Below are positions 1 through 4,960 of a DNA stretch of 6,864 nt, one piece after another. The notes beneath the pieces are model-generated. The model was not told where the DNA came from. It saw only the letters and a list, made by a program, of their open reading frames with translations, and did not search any database. Both the position numbers and the translations under genes were made by a program. Position 1 is the stretch's first letter, and every line of letters begins with the position of its first letter. This stretch comes from an uncultured Butyricicoccus sp. GTDB lineage: Bacteria > Bacillota > Clostridia > Oscillospirales > Butyricicoccaceae. The stretch covers positions 1 to 6,864 of the forward strand of contig USSI01000076.1 in the NCBI GenBank assembly GCA_900557315.1, read 5' to 3'.

Positions 1-616
1 TAGCCACGATGGCAATATCACTGCCCTCGGTGAGCTGCTCGCCCTTGCCGATCTCAAAGTCCGAGCCGTCCGCATAAATCGTGGTGAAGGTCTTGCGGAT
101 CATGCGCATGTAGGAGAACTTGCCGGAAGCAGCCAGCTTCTTGGTCAGGCAGTTGATCTGCGCATAGTCAACCGGATCGACAACGATCGCGTCCGGGATG
201 GACAGGTACAGCGCGCAGTCCTCGAACGGCATGTGGGTGCCGCCGTTATAAGCCGCGCACACGCCGGGGTCGGAACCGACAACATGAACCGGCAGCTGTG
301 CGTAAGCTGCGGACATGAACGCCTGGTCAAACGCGCGGCGGGACGCGAAGCAGCCAAAAGAGTGCATGAATACGGTCTTGCCGGTCGCGCACAGGCCTGC
401 CGCAACGCCCATGGCGTTTGCTTCCGCAATGCCGGCGTTGATGGTGCGCTCCGGATAAGCCTTGGCCAGCTTGCCGGTGTTGATGCAGTTCTCCAGGTCG
501 CAGTCAATGTGCATGACCGTGGGGTCCTTCTCCATCATCTCGAGCATCGCGCTGACATAGCCGTCACGGTTTGCGCGGGAATCCTTTTCGTGTTTGCCAA
601 TCAAAGTAAAGCTCAT
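1..616 (-). CDS. Transketolase, C-terminal subunit (partial, cut by the left edge)
   Basis: This is the pyrimidine-binding half of a split, thiamine-diphosphate (ThDP) dependent transketolase (EC 2.2.1.1 type), a cytoplasmic enzyme that moves two-carbon ketol units between sugar phosphates. About 205 residues are visible and the 3' end lies outside the window. Counting from the ATG at 616, the motif NAGIAEAN (about 60-67) carries the conserved Glu that activates the ThDP aminopyrimidine. The stretch ending in GGTHMPFED carries the usual His of the TH motif (about 128). The start is chosen because GGGAGGG (630-624) sits 7 nt before the ATG at 616, whereas the in-frame ATG at 622 is only 1 nt from it. 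It lies 14 nt behind the N-terminal subunit gene, so the two are surely co-transcribed and probably translationally coupled. The family is certain; the exact sugar substrate is not. Confidence 0.93.
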   Translation of the reverse strand, partial: MSFTLIGKHEKDSRANRDGYVSAMLEMMEKDPTVMHIDCDLENCINTGKLAKAYPERTINAGIAEANAMGVAAGLCATGKTVFMHSFGCFASRRAFDQAFMSAAYAQLPVHVVGSDPGVCAAYNGGTHMPFEDCALYLSIPDAIVVDPVDYAQINCLTKKLAASGKFSYMRMIRKTFTTIYADGSDFEIGKGEQLTEGSDIAIVA

Positions 617-623
617 GTTCATA

Positions 624-630
624 CCCTCCC
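624..630 (-). promoter_or_regulatory. Ribosome binding site deciding the start of the transketolase C-subunit
   Basis: GGGAGGG directly follows the stop codon of the upstream subunit gene. The 7-nt spacing favours the ATG at 616 over the ATG at 622. Its contact with the upstream stop codon suggests translational coupling, so the two subunits would be made in similar amounts. Confidence 0.7.
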
Positions 631-1482
631 TTACTGTGCCTTGATCTCAGCGAGCTGCTTCTCAGCGTAAGCAATGGCTTCATCCCACTGCTCCTTGGAC
701 GGCTGAGAAGAGTGTGCGCCCGTGCCGTCGGCAAAGGTAGCGCCCTTGCCCTTGACGGTGTGCAGCACAATACAGGTGGGAACGCCCTTGGTCGCATAAG
801 CGTTCTGGATTGCGTCGTAAATCTGCTCAACGTCGTTGCCGTCAGCGCACTCGACAACATTCCAGCCAAAGGCTGCAAACTTCGCGCCGATGCCGTTGGC
901 ATGCTTCATGACATTCTCGCACGCGCCGTCCAGCTGGTACTTATTGTCGTCCACAAAGCAGACCAGATTGTCCAGCTTGTAATGTACGGCGAACTGAGCA
1001 GCCTCCCAGACCTGGCCCTCATCCGCCTCGCCGTCGCCGACGAATACGAAAACGTGATTGTCGCGGCCGTCGATCTTGTTGCCGAGCGCCGCACCGGTCG
1101 CAGTGGACATGCCCTGGCCGAGCGAGCCGGTCGTCAGGTCAACGCCGGGGGTCTTGGTACGGTCGGTATGGGACGGGAAATTGGTGTGGGGCTGATTGAG
1201 CGTATAAGCGTTTTCAATCGGGTAAAATCCCTTCAGGCCAAGCGTCGCGTACATGGCCGGGCCTGCATGTCCCTTGGACAGTACACACCAGTCACGGTCC
1301 TCCCAGCGGGGGTTCTTCGGATCAACCTTCATCACTTCGCCGTACAGCACAGCGAGCGCATCAATGATGGACATCGAGCCGCCCACATGGCCAAAGCCAA
1401 GCGATCCAATCGTTTTCAGGGTTTCCAGACGGATTTCCTGTGCAAACACGCGAAGCTCCTGCATCTTTTCTGCTTTCTGCAT
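631..1482 (-). CDS. Transketolase, N-terminal (ThDP/metal-binding) subunit
   Basis: This is the diphosphate-binding half of the split transketolase; with the downstream subunit it forms the ThDP active site. It has 283 residues, close to other stand-alone N-subunits. Visible motifs are GHVGGSMS (about 31-38), SKGHAGPAMY (69-78), GSLGQGMSTATGAALG (119-134) and the ThDP/Mg motif GDGEADEGQVWEA (149-161). VDDN follows, with Asn180 as the second metal ligand, and then TVKGKG (242-247). After that, relatives usually show a Trp-His-Gly segment; here it reads GTGAHSSQPSKEQ, which keeps a His but differs in its surroundings. The start is the ATG at 1482, because AGGCAGG (1497-1491) lies 8 nt upstream. 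A GTG at 1491 is in frame but overlaps that site. The gene heads a minus-strand operon with its own promoter (1571-1599), divergent from a DeoR regulator. Confidence 0.95.
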   Translation of the reverse strand: MQKAEKMQELRVFAQEIRLETLKTIGSLGFGHVGGSMSIIDALAVLYGEVMKVDPKNPRWEDRDWCVLSKGHAGPAMYATLGLKGFYPIENAYTLNQPHTNFPSHTDRTKTPGVDLTTGSLGQGMSTATGAALGNKIDGRDNHVFVFVGDGEADEGQVWEAAQFAVHYKLDNLVCFVDDNKYQLDGACENVMKHANGIGAKFAAFGWNVVECADGNDVEQIYDAIQNAYATKGVPTCIVLHTVKGKGATFADGTGAHSSQPSKEQWDEAIAYAEKQLAEIKAQ

Positions 1483-1490
1483 TGCATACA

Positions 1491-1497
1491 CCTGCCT
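1491..1497 (-). promoter_or_regulatory. Ribosome binding site of the transketolase N-subunit
   Basis: AGGCAGG lies 8 nt before the ATG at 1482. The alternative GTG start at 1491 falls on top of it, so the ATG is preferred. Confidence 0.6.
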
Positions 1498-1518
1498 AAT
1501 ATGAAATTATTTTCTCTC

Positions 1519-1537
1519 CGCTGAACGGTATTCAGCG
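1519..1537 (-). other. Hairpin in the transketolase mRNA leader
   Basis: CGCTGAA and TTCAGCG form a perfect 7-bp inverted repeat around a 5-nt loop. It sits between the predicted transcription start (near 1564) and the ribosome binding site. No U-run follows, so it is not an intrinsic terminator. On the mRNA strand a second arm, CCGCTG (about 1546-1541), could instead pair with CAGCGG (about 1523-1518), so two alternative folds are possible. The role is unknown; mRNA stabilisation or an operator are options. Confidence 0.5.
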
Positions 1538-1563
1538 CGCAGCGGCTTACATACCACTGCTAT

Positions 1564-1579
1564 TGATAACAGTGTATCA
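1564..1579. promoter_or_regulatory. Dyad over the -10 box of the transketolase promoter (candidate operator)
   Basis: TGATA (1564-1568) and TATCA (1575-1579) form an inverted repeat that covers the -10 hexamer and the likely transcription start. A second overlapping pair, CACTG (1555-1559) and CAGTG (1570-1574), shares its right half. A protein bound here would block the promoter. The DeoR protein encoded next door is the obvious candidate, but that is inference. Confidence 0.35.
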
Positions 1580-1599
1580 CCGAATTACCCAGATTTCAA
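1571..1599 (-). promoter_or_regulatory. Promoter of the transketolase operon
   Basis: Read on the minus strand, TTGAAA (1599-1594) is followed by a 17-bp spacer and TACACT (1576-1571). A TGA just before the -10 gives an extended -10 element. This is the best sigma-70/sigma-A type match in the gap. It puts the start near 1564 and gives a leader of about 80 nt. Confidence 0.6.
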
Positions 1600-1607
1600 C
1601 CAGAATT

Positions 1608-1648
1608 CACACAAATGTTAACAAAAATTTATCCCTCTATTTTGTGTG
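1608..1648. repeat. 8-bp perfect inverted repeat upstream of the transketolase promoter
   Basis: CACACAAA (1608-1615) and TTTGTGTG (1641-1648) are exact reverse complements. Their centres are 33 bp apart, about three helical turns. They lie just upstream of the -35 box of the transketolase promoter, in AT-rich DNA. The layout suits two protein dimers on the same DNA face, or one site for an activator or repressor. Confidence 0.45.
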
Positions 1649-1914
1649 CACCGGAAATTTTCATAAAAACACGAAAGCGGAAATATTAACTTTGTTTGTT
1701 ATGCCGCAGCCCTGTTTCGGGGGCTGTTTCTGCCTTCTCCGCAGCTGCGGTCATTTCCGCCATGCCGCCCGGCTGCGTCCGATTCCGGCGCATTGTCCCT
1801 TCTGATGCGGCGGCCCCAGTCCCCCCATTCCGGTATGAAATTTTCCATTCATGATTATTGGCACAGTTTTCTTTCAAAATCCGGCTCGTCCCGGCCTTTA
1901 CAGCCCGAATCTGT
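1649..1914. other. Gene-free stretch with a GC-rich, palindrome-rich core
   Basis: I find no credible gene here. Short open frames on either strand lack ribosome binding sites and family resemblance. The flanks are AT-rich, but about 1701-1830 is GC-rich. It contains CAGCCC/GGGCTG (1707-1712 with 1721-1726), followed by a T/C-rich tract that makes a weak plus-strand terminator possible. It also contains a perfect 12-bp palindrome, CCGCAGCTGCGG (1739-1750). It could be a small RNA, a leader remnant or a decayed gene; nothing decides between them. Confidence 0.3.
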
Positions 1915-1970
1915 TTGACAATCGGACAATTATCCCGTTTTCCATTTTCTGAAAACAGTAGACAATTTGT
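1915..1970. repeat. GACAAT repeats upstream of the DeoR gene (candidate autoregulatory operator)
   Basis: GACAAT occurs at 1917-1922, 1925-1930 and 1961-1966. The first two are 8 bp apart. The third lies within the odd palindrome ACAA-T-TTGT (1962-1970), which overlaps the predicted -35 region of the regulator's promoter. DeoR-family repressors often bind short repeats near their own promoter, so this may be an autoregulatory site. No binding can be shown from sequence. Confidence 0.35.
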
Positions 1971-1987
1971 GCAATATTTGATAAACT
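1959..1987 (+). promoter_or_regulatory. Candidate promoter of the DeoR-family regulator
   Basis: TAGACA (1959-1964), a 17-bp spacer and TAAACT (1982-1987) give 5/6 and 4/6 matches to consensus, with a leader of about 40 nt. A perfect TTGACA at 1915-1920 has no acceptable -10 box at the right distance, so it is less likely to be the -35 element. Confidence 0.45.
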
Positions 1988-2036
1988 TGAATAAGTCATT
2001 ATGGATATATTTCGGTTAAGATTGGGGATAGGGAAG

Positions 2037-2792
2037 ATGAAAGTCAGCCGTCTCAATTCGATTGAACAATATGTTATTTCGCGGGAGACCGTCAGCATCG
2101 ACGAGTTGTGCGAGGTCTTCGGCGTTTCCAAAAATACCATCCGCCGCGACCTGAATGAGCTTGAAATGCGCGGGCATATCACCAAGGTCTATGGCGGCGT
2201 CACTGCAACCGTATCTTCCGGCGCGGTGCCGACGCCCATCCGCTCCGGGCTCAACCCGATCGACAAATCGCTGATCGGGCGTCTTGCCGCTGAAGACGTG
2301 TCGGACGGGGATACGATCTTCATTGACTCCGGCACGACCACGCTGTGCCTGCTGCGCTTCCTTGTCGCGAAAAAGCGCATCACCATCATCACGCATTCGC
2401 TTGGCGCGCTGAGCGAAGCTTCCAAGTACGACAACCTGAATATCATTTCGCTCGGCGGCATTTACAGCCCGACGACCGATTCGTTTGTCGGCCTGTCCAC
2501 CATCGAGGCACTATCGTCCATGCGCATCAATAAAGCGTTCATGGGCGCAACCGGCGTTTCCCTGACCGCAGGCATGACCAACACCACGTTCCTGGAAGCG
2601 GAGATCAAACGCGCGGTTGTGCAGCGTGCTGAAAAGATTTACGGCATGGCGGACTCCTCCAAAATCGGCAAGGAAGCGATCGTCACCTTCTGCCATCTCA
2701 AGGACCTGACCGGCTTTATCACCGACCGGGAGCCGCCTCAGGAATATGTGGAGCTGTGCCAGCGCGAAAATGTCAAACTGCAATACGAATGA
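2037..2792 (+). CDS. DeoR-family transcriptional regulator
   Basis: This is a cytoplasmic sugar-responsive repressor of the DeoR/GlpR family, with 251 residues, typical for the family. The N-terminal helix-turn-helix spans about 18-55: VSIDELCEVFGV, then SKNTIRRDLNELE, then the conserved ITKVYGGV end of the domain. The C-terminal half is the sugar-phosphate sensor domain, with IDSGTTT (96-102), ITHS (118-121), GG (140-141) and a late ADSSKIGK motif (205-212). The ATG at 2037 is chosen because a purine-rich GGGGATAGGG lies just before it; an in-frame ATG at 2001 has no ribosome binding site. The family includes IolR of Bacillus, which senses a phosphorylated inositol intermediate, so this may be an inositol regulator. 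Its divergent position points first to control of the transketolase operon. The inducer is unknown. Codon use is less biased than in the enzyme genes; AAA and AAG both occur for lysine. Confidence 0.93.
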   Translation: MKVSRLNSIEQYVISRETVSIDELCEVFGVSKNTIRRDLNELEMRGHITKVYGGVTATVSSGAVPTPIRSGLNPIDKSLIGRLAAEDVSDGDTIFIDSGTTTLCLLRFLVAKKRITIITHSLGALSEASKYDNLNIISLGGIYSPTTDSFVGLSTIEALSSMRINKAFMGATGVSLTAGMTNTTFLEAEIKRAVVQRAEKIYGMADSSKIGKEAIVTFCHLKDLTGFITDREPPQEYVELCQRENVKLQYE

Positions 2793-2834
2793 GGAGCAGA
2801 TGCCGTGATATCCGGCCTGCCCCGCTTCCCATGA

Positions 2835-2862
2835 AAAAACGGCTGCTTCTGCAGCCGTTTTT
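2835..2862. terminator. Bidirectional intrinsic terminator between the convergent regulator genes
   Basis: A 12-bp perfect stem pairs 2835-2846 with 2851-2862 around the loop TTCT. The core is CGGCTGC/GCAGCCG, with five A's on one side and five T's on the other, so it reads as hairpin plus U-tract on both strands. It ends the DeoR transcript from the left and the AraC transcript from the right. Confidence 0.9.
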
Positions 2863-2895
2863 CTGTTCCCTTGCGCCTGCGCGCAGCAGCGGTTG

Positions 2896-3777
2896 TCAGG
2901 CAATCCCCTTCTTGCGGTAATTGGAGGGGGAAACGCCGTACACCTGACGGAACCGCTTGATAAAATAGCTGAAGTTGTCAAACCCAACCTGAAAGCCAAC
3001 TTCCATCACCGGCAGGTCGGTCTCGCGCAGCAGGCGGGCCGCCTGCTCGATGCGCAGCGAATTGATATGCTGGGTGAACGTGCGGCCGAAGTGCTCCCGG
3101 AAGAAGCTGCTGAAATACTGCGGCGACAGCCCAAACCGCGCAGCCACGTCGGACAAGGGCAGGCGTTCGGTAAAGTGTTCGCCCAGATATCCGACGATCT
3201 CCCGGAGCTGGCGCGCTTTATAGTCCTCGTTCGGCTGCATCTGCCGCCCTGCCAGCAGGCCGTTCTGCGCGCAGGCAGCGATGATGCCCAGCAGCCCCGC
3301 CTTGACCGCCAGCTGGCTGCCCGGCCGCTGCGCCAGGCAGGCACGCACGATCTGCATCAGCTGCACGCGCACCTCCCGCTGCCCCGGCGTACCCACGCGG
3401 AGGCAGGTTGCAAACCGCAGACGCCCCTCTGCAATCGGCGCGAGCAGCTCGGTTTCCGCCTGATCGTCGCGCGCAAACTGCAGGAAATCCGCTGCAAATA
3501 CAAAGGAACGGAACTGGTTTTCCTGTCCCGCAGCGCGGATTTCATGCAGCTCCTCCCCCGCGACAAAAAACACATCGCCCCTCTCGCCCTCGTACACATG
3601 GTCGGCAATGGTCAGCGACACATGCCCCGCATCCACTGTGATGATCTCCAGCTCCGGGTGCCAGTGATAGGGGATAAAATCGCTGTCGTCTTCCTCGCTG
3701 CCGTCCAGAGCGGGGTAAATCTGGAACGGGAACGCCAGCGTGCCGTGTTCTTTTTTCTCGCGTCTTGCAGCATCCAT
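2896..3777 (-). CDS. AraC-family transcriptional regulator with N-terminal cupin sensor
   Basis: A 293-residue AraC/XylS-type regulator, usually an activator of sugar-use genes. The N-terminal part (about 10-100) is a cupin-like ligand-binding domain, with HWHPELE (38-44), a glycine turn at ERGDVFFV (65-72) and ELHEI (76-80). The DNA-binding domain occupies about 190-290 and has two helix-turn-helix units: LPLSDVAARFGLSPQYFSSF (206-225) and the family signature region VMEVGFQVGFDNFSYFIKRF (257-276), ending in YGVSPSNYRK. The start ATG at 3777 is supported by GGAGGG 5 nt upstream. The gene is divergent from iolB and shares a compact promoter region with it, so the likely target is iolBD, with an inositol-derived ligand. 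That target and ligand are inferred from position only. Confidence 0.93.
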   Translation of the reverse strand: MDAARREKKEHGTLAFPFQIYPALDGSEEDDSDFIPYHWHPELEIITVDAGHVSLTIADHVYEGERGDVFFVAGEELHEIRAAGQENQFRSFVFAADFLQFARDDQAETELLAPIAEGRLRFATCLRVGTPGQREVRVQLMQIVRACLAQRPGSQLAVKAGLLGIIAACAQNGLLAGRQMQPNEDYKARQLREIVGYLGEHFTERLPLSDVAARFGLSPQYFSSFFREHFGRTFTQHINSLRIEQAARLLRETDLPVMEVGFQVGFDNFSYFIKRFRQVYGVSPSNYRKKGIA

Positions 3778-3814
3778 GGAAGCCCTCCGGAAACACCTTA
3801 AAATCGTGTTATTG

Positions 3815-3842
3815 TTTGCGAATAAATTGCAAGCATTTTTGC
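3815..3842. promoter_or_regulatory. Three TTGC repeats at helical spacing (candidate AraC operator)
   Basis: TTTGC (3815-3819), ATTGC (3826-3830) and TTTGC (3838-3842) are same-direction repeats 11 and 12 bp apart, so they face one side of the helix. They end about 12 bp before the plus-strand -10 box, overlapping where a -35 element should be. AraC-type activators commonly bind direct repeats there. Two more copies lie at 3918-3922 and 3927-3931. Confidence 0.4.
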
Positions 3843-3853
3843 CCGTATCTAAC

Positions 3854-3859
3854 TATAAT
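3854..3859 (+). promoter_or_regulatory. -10 box of the iolB/iolD promoter
   Basis: A perfect TATAAT with no good -35 hexamer at 16-18 bp; TTGCAA is 21 bp away. A strong -10 with a missing -35 is what an activator-dependent promoter looks like. Transcription would start near 3866 and give a leader of about 150 nt. Confidence 0.5.
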
Positions 3860-3860
3860 A

Positions 3861-3889
3861 ATTATATACATCAAAGGGAACTGACGCAA
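3861..3889 (-). promoter_or_regulatory. Promoter of the AraC-family regulator
   Basis: Read on the minus strand, TTGCGT (3889-3884), a 17-bp spacer and a perfect TATAAT (3866-3861). The start would be near 3854, with a leader of about 75 nt. This -10 is the other half of the palindrome that forms the iolB -10 box, so the two promoters overlap. Confidence 0.45.
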
Positions 3890-3932
3890 GAGTACGGCTG
3901 CAGAATATCGTATTTTTATTGCATCATTTGCC

Positions 3933-3948
3933 GGATTCCCAGGTATCC
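3933..3948. promoter_or_regulatory. 16-bp dyad in the iolB leader
   Basis: GGATTCC-CA-GGTATCC is an inverted repeat with 6 of 8 positions paired. It lies about 70 bp downstream of the predicted iolB start. It could be an operator for a second regulator (for example the DeoR protein) or an RNA stem. No family consensus is recognised. Confidence 0.3.
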
Positions 3949-3976
3949 TCTGCGATACGCGGCAAACCGTTCCCGC

Positions 3977-3992
3977 CCGGCCTGGCAGCCGG
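3977..3992 (+). other. Small hairpin before the iolB ribosome binding site
   Basis: CCGGC (3977-3981) and GCCGG (3988-3992) can form a 5-bp GC stem with a 6-nt loop, ending 10 nt before the ribosome binding site GGAGGG (4003-4008). Just outside it, TTCCC (3970-3974) could pair with GGGAA (4006-4010) and partly cover that site. It is weak on its own. Confidence 0.3.
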
Positions 3993-4015
3993 AAATTTAT
4001 TTGGAGGGAAACCGT

Positions 4016-4822
4016 ATGTACATTGATAAGCAGGTCCAGCGTGGATACAACGAGTATATCCGCCTGGACGAGGGCATCGGCAAGGACGCCATGATGGACG
4101 TCGCGCTCCTCGTGATGGAGGATGGCGACAGCTATTCCTTCGAGGAGGCGGAGAAGGAACTCGCCGCTCTGGTATTCGACGGCAAGTGCACCATCGAGTG
4201 GGACGGCCAGTCCTACGACGTGGACCGTCCGAACCCGTTCGATTATAACCCGTCCTGCCTGCACGTCTGCAAGGGCACCAAGGTAACGATCACCGCGCAC
4301 GGCCCCTGCAACATTTATATCCAGAAGACGCTCAACGACAAGACCTTCCCGAACAAGATGTACAAGCCGGAAGACACCGATACCTGGGCGCGCGGCGCAA
4401 ACGGCGAGCTGATGGGCTGCATCAAGCGCGATGTACGCACCTGCTTCGACCTGGACAACGCGCCGTACTCCAACATGGTGCTGGGCGAGGTTGTCAACCT
4501 GCCGGGCAAGTGGTCGAGCTATCCGCCGCACCATCATCCGCAGCCGGAGTGCTACTTCTACCGCTATGACAAGCCGATGGGCTTCGGCGCCGGCTGGGGC
4601 AACGGCGATATCTACGAGACCCACCACAACGGCCTTGCGATCATCACCGACAAGATGCACTCCCAGGTCACCGCGCCGGGCTACTCCTGCTGCTATGCAT
4701 GGGGCATCCGCCATCTGCCGGGCAACCCGTGGGACAAGACCCGCATCGACGACGAGGAGCACCTGTGGCTGCTCGAGGATGACGCGAACGACAATATCTG
4801 GCACTGCCCGACCGGAAACTGA
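4016..4822 (+). CDS. iolB: 5-deoxy-glucuronate isomerase (IolB)
   Basis: It converts 5-deoxy-D-glucuronate to 2-deoxy-5-keto-D-gluconate (EC 5.3.1.30), the step after IolD in myo-inositol breakdown, in the cytoplasm. The 268 residues match the usual length of about 270 for this two-cupin fold. The most diagnostic stretch is about 139-178: RDVRTCFD, then NAPYSNMVLGEVVNLPGKWS, then SYPPHHHPQPE. His172 and His174 plus Glu178 are likely metal ligands, and the later His of IRHLPGNPW (about 233) completes the site. The start ATG at 4016 follows GGAGGG with a 7-nt spacer; the reading frame is open further upstream, but nothing supports an earlier start. It is the first gene after the AraC-linked promoter and lies 138 bp before iolD. 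All expected active-site residues are present. Confidence 0.96.
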   Translation: MYIDKQVQRGYNEYIRLDEGIGKDAMMDVALLVMEDGDSYSFEEAEKELAALVFDGKCTIEWDGQSYDVDRPNPFDYNPSCLHVCKGTKVTITAHGPCNIYIQKTLNDKTFPNKMYKPEDTDTWARGANGELMGCIKRDVRTCFDLDNAPYSNMVLGEVVNLPGKWSSYPPHHHPQPECYFYRYDKPMGFGAGWGNGDIYETHHNGLAIITDKMHSQVTAPGYSCCYAWGIRHLPGNPWDKTRIDDEEHLWLLEDDANDNIWHCPTGN

Positions 4823-4960
4823 CCGTCCGCACAAGTTTACAGTGGGACACTGCCCGTCCCTCTTCCCCATCCCGCGCGGCGCGCGCATACCAAACTGCAC
4901 GGAGAACGTGCTTTCCATCAACCATTTGTGAGAGAAAATAGTTTCAGGAGGTATTCATCT
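4823..4960 (+). other. iolB-iolD intergenic region with two overlapping hairpins
   Basis: No gene is seen in these 138 bp. CAGTG-GGA-CACTG (4840-4852) and GGGAC/GTCCC (4844-4848 with 4856-4860) are inverted repeats that share bases, so only one can form at a time. A C/T-rich tract follows but no real T-run, so a strong terminator is unlikely. A GC-rich alternating run occurs near 4872-4885. It may tune or process the message between the two enzymes. Confidence 0.35.
4946..4951 (+). promoter_or_regulatory. Ribosome binding site of iolD
   Basis: A perfect AGGAGG lies 9 nt before the ATG at 4961. An in-frame GTG at 4928 lies upstream of this site, so it is rejected as the start. Confidence 0.85.

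Noticed and set aside
617..622. ATG at 622 as start of the transketolase C-subunit
   Set aside because: Only 1 nt from the ribosome binding site; the ATG at 616 has normal spacing.
1707..1740. Hairpin plus T/C tract as an intrinsic terminator
   Set aside because: Only a 6-bp stem with a broken T-tract, and no gene upstream on that strand that would need it.
1563..1805. 80-codon plus-strand open frame in the transketolase/DeoR gap
   Set aside because: It overlaps the transketolase promoter, has no ribosome binding site, and its low-complexity Cys/Arg-rich product matches nothing I know.
1686..1877. 63-codon minus-strand open frame
   Set aside because: It starts with TTG, has no ribosome binding site and no recognisable domain.
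1915..1920. Perfect TTGACA as a -35 box
   Set aside because: No acceptable -10 hexamer 16-18 bp downstream. It more likely belongs to the GACAAT repeats.
2001..2036. Upstream in-frame ATG for the DeoR gene
   Set aside because: No ribosome binding site; it adds 12 residues ahead of the usual family start. The ATG at 2037 has a purine-rich site and gives a normal length.
4928..4960. GTG start giving a longer IolD
   Set aside because: The perfect AGGAGG lies inside this extension and is correctly spaced for the ATG at 4961.
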